Below are positions 5,875 through 5,912 of a stretch of DNA of 5,912 bases, in pieces. Location of the stretch: assembly GCA_001067655.1 (NCBI GenBank), contig JUNU01000200.1, positions 1 through 5,912 of the forward strand, read 5' to 3'. Under the pieces are notes generated by a model. That model saw nothing but the letters and a program-made list of their open reading frames with translations. It was not told the DNA's origin and did not search any database. Position 1 is the stretch's first letter. Every line of letters begins with the position of its first letter. Origin of the DNA: Neisseria lactamica. GTDB taxonomy: Bacteria > Pseudomonadota > Gammaproteobacteria > Burkholderiales > Neisseriaceae. The position numbers and the translations under genes were made by a program.

Positions 5875-5912
5875 TTTGTGGGTCTAGGTAAAATCAAATT
5901 CGTTTGACCCGT

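Noticed and set aside
5711..5880. CRISPR array suspected from the repeated CGTGGG hairpins
   Set aside because: There are only two copies, in inverted rather than direct orientation, with a single 38-base gap and no cas genes.

Overview
The window looks like chromosomal DNA from a commensal Neisseria. It carries six exact copies of AGGTCGTCTGAA, the DNA uptake sequence dialect described for the N. mucosa / N. sicca / N. macacae group, rather than ATGCCGTCTGAA of the meningococcus and gonococcus. Four copies are paired as inverted repeats that form intrinsic terminators, a typical neisserial arrangement. The housekeeping lysyl-tRNA synthetase is about as long as its enterobacterial counterpart.

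Layout. Bases 1-2652 (+) hold an AT-rich two-gene unit. The first gene is the C-terminal 703 residues of a large superfamily 1 (Upf1-like, DEAG-box) helicase, whose start and Walker A motif lie to the left of the window. The second is a 184-residue phospholipase D-family (HKD) nuclease that overlaps the helicase by 17 bases. A terminator built from two DUS copies (2660-2705) follows and also separates this unit from the convergent lysS gene (2720-4231, -). A 254-base divergent intergenic region (4232-4485) holds two further DUS copies in opposite orientation, a good extended -10 promoter for the rightward gene and a weak candidate promoter for lysS. Next comes a gene for a 381-residue inner-membrane protein of unknown function (4486-5631, +), closed by a second DUS-pair terminator (5654-5704). 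The last 200 bases have no gene but contain two REP-like hairpin repeats.

How the parts relate. The helicase and nuclease appear to form one co-translated module. An SF1 helicase (COG1112-like) paired with a PLD nuclease is the core of the Mokosh anti-phage defence system, and this is my preferred reading. A kinase domain, which would support Mokosh type I, could only be seen upstream of the window. The genes meet at a run of seven T: loss of one T would join them into a single helicase-PLD polypeptide, the architecture of Mokosh type II. In sampled rows the module has about 32-43% GC, against 55-62% in lysS and the membrane-protein gene, and it contains no exact DUS, which fits acquisition next to a conserved lysS locus. 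LysS and the membrane protein show no evident functional link to the module.
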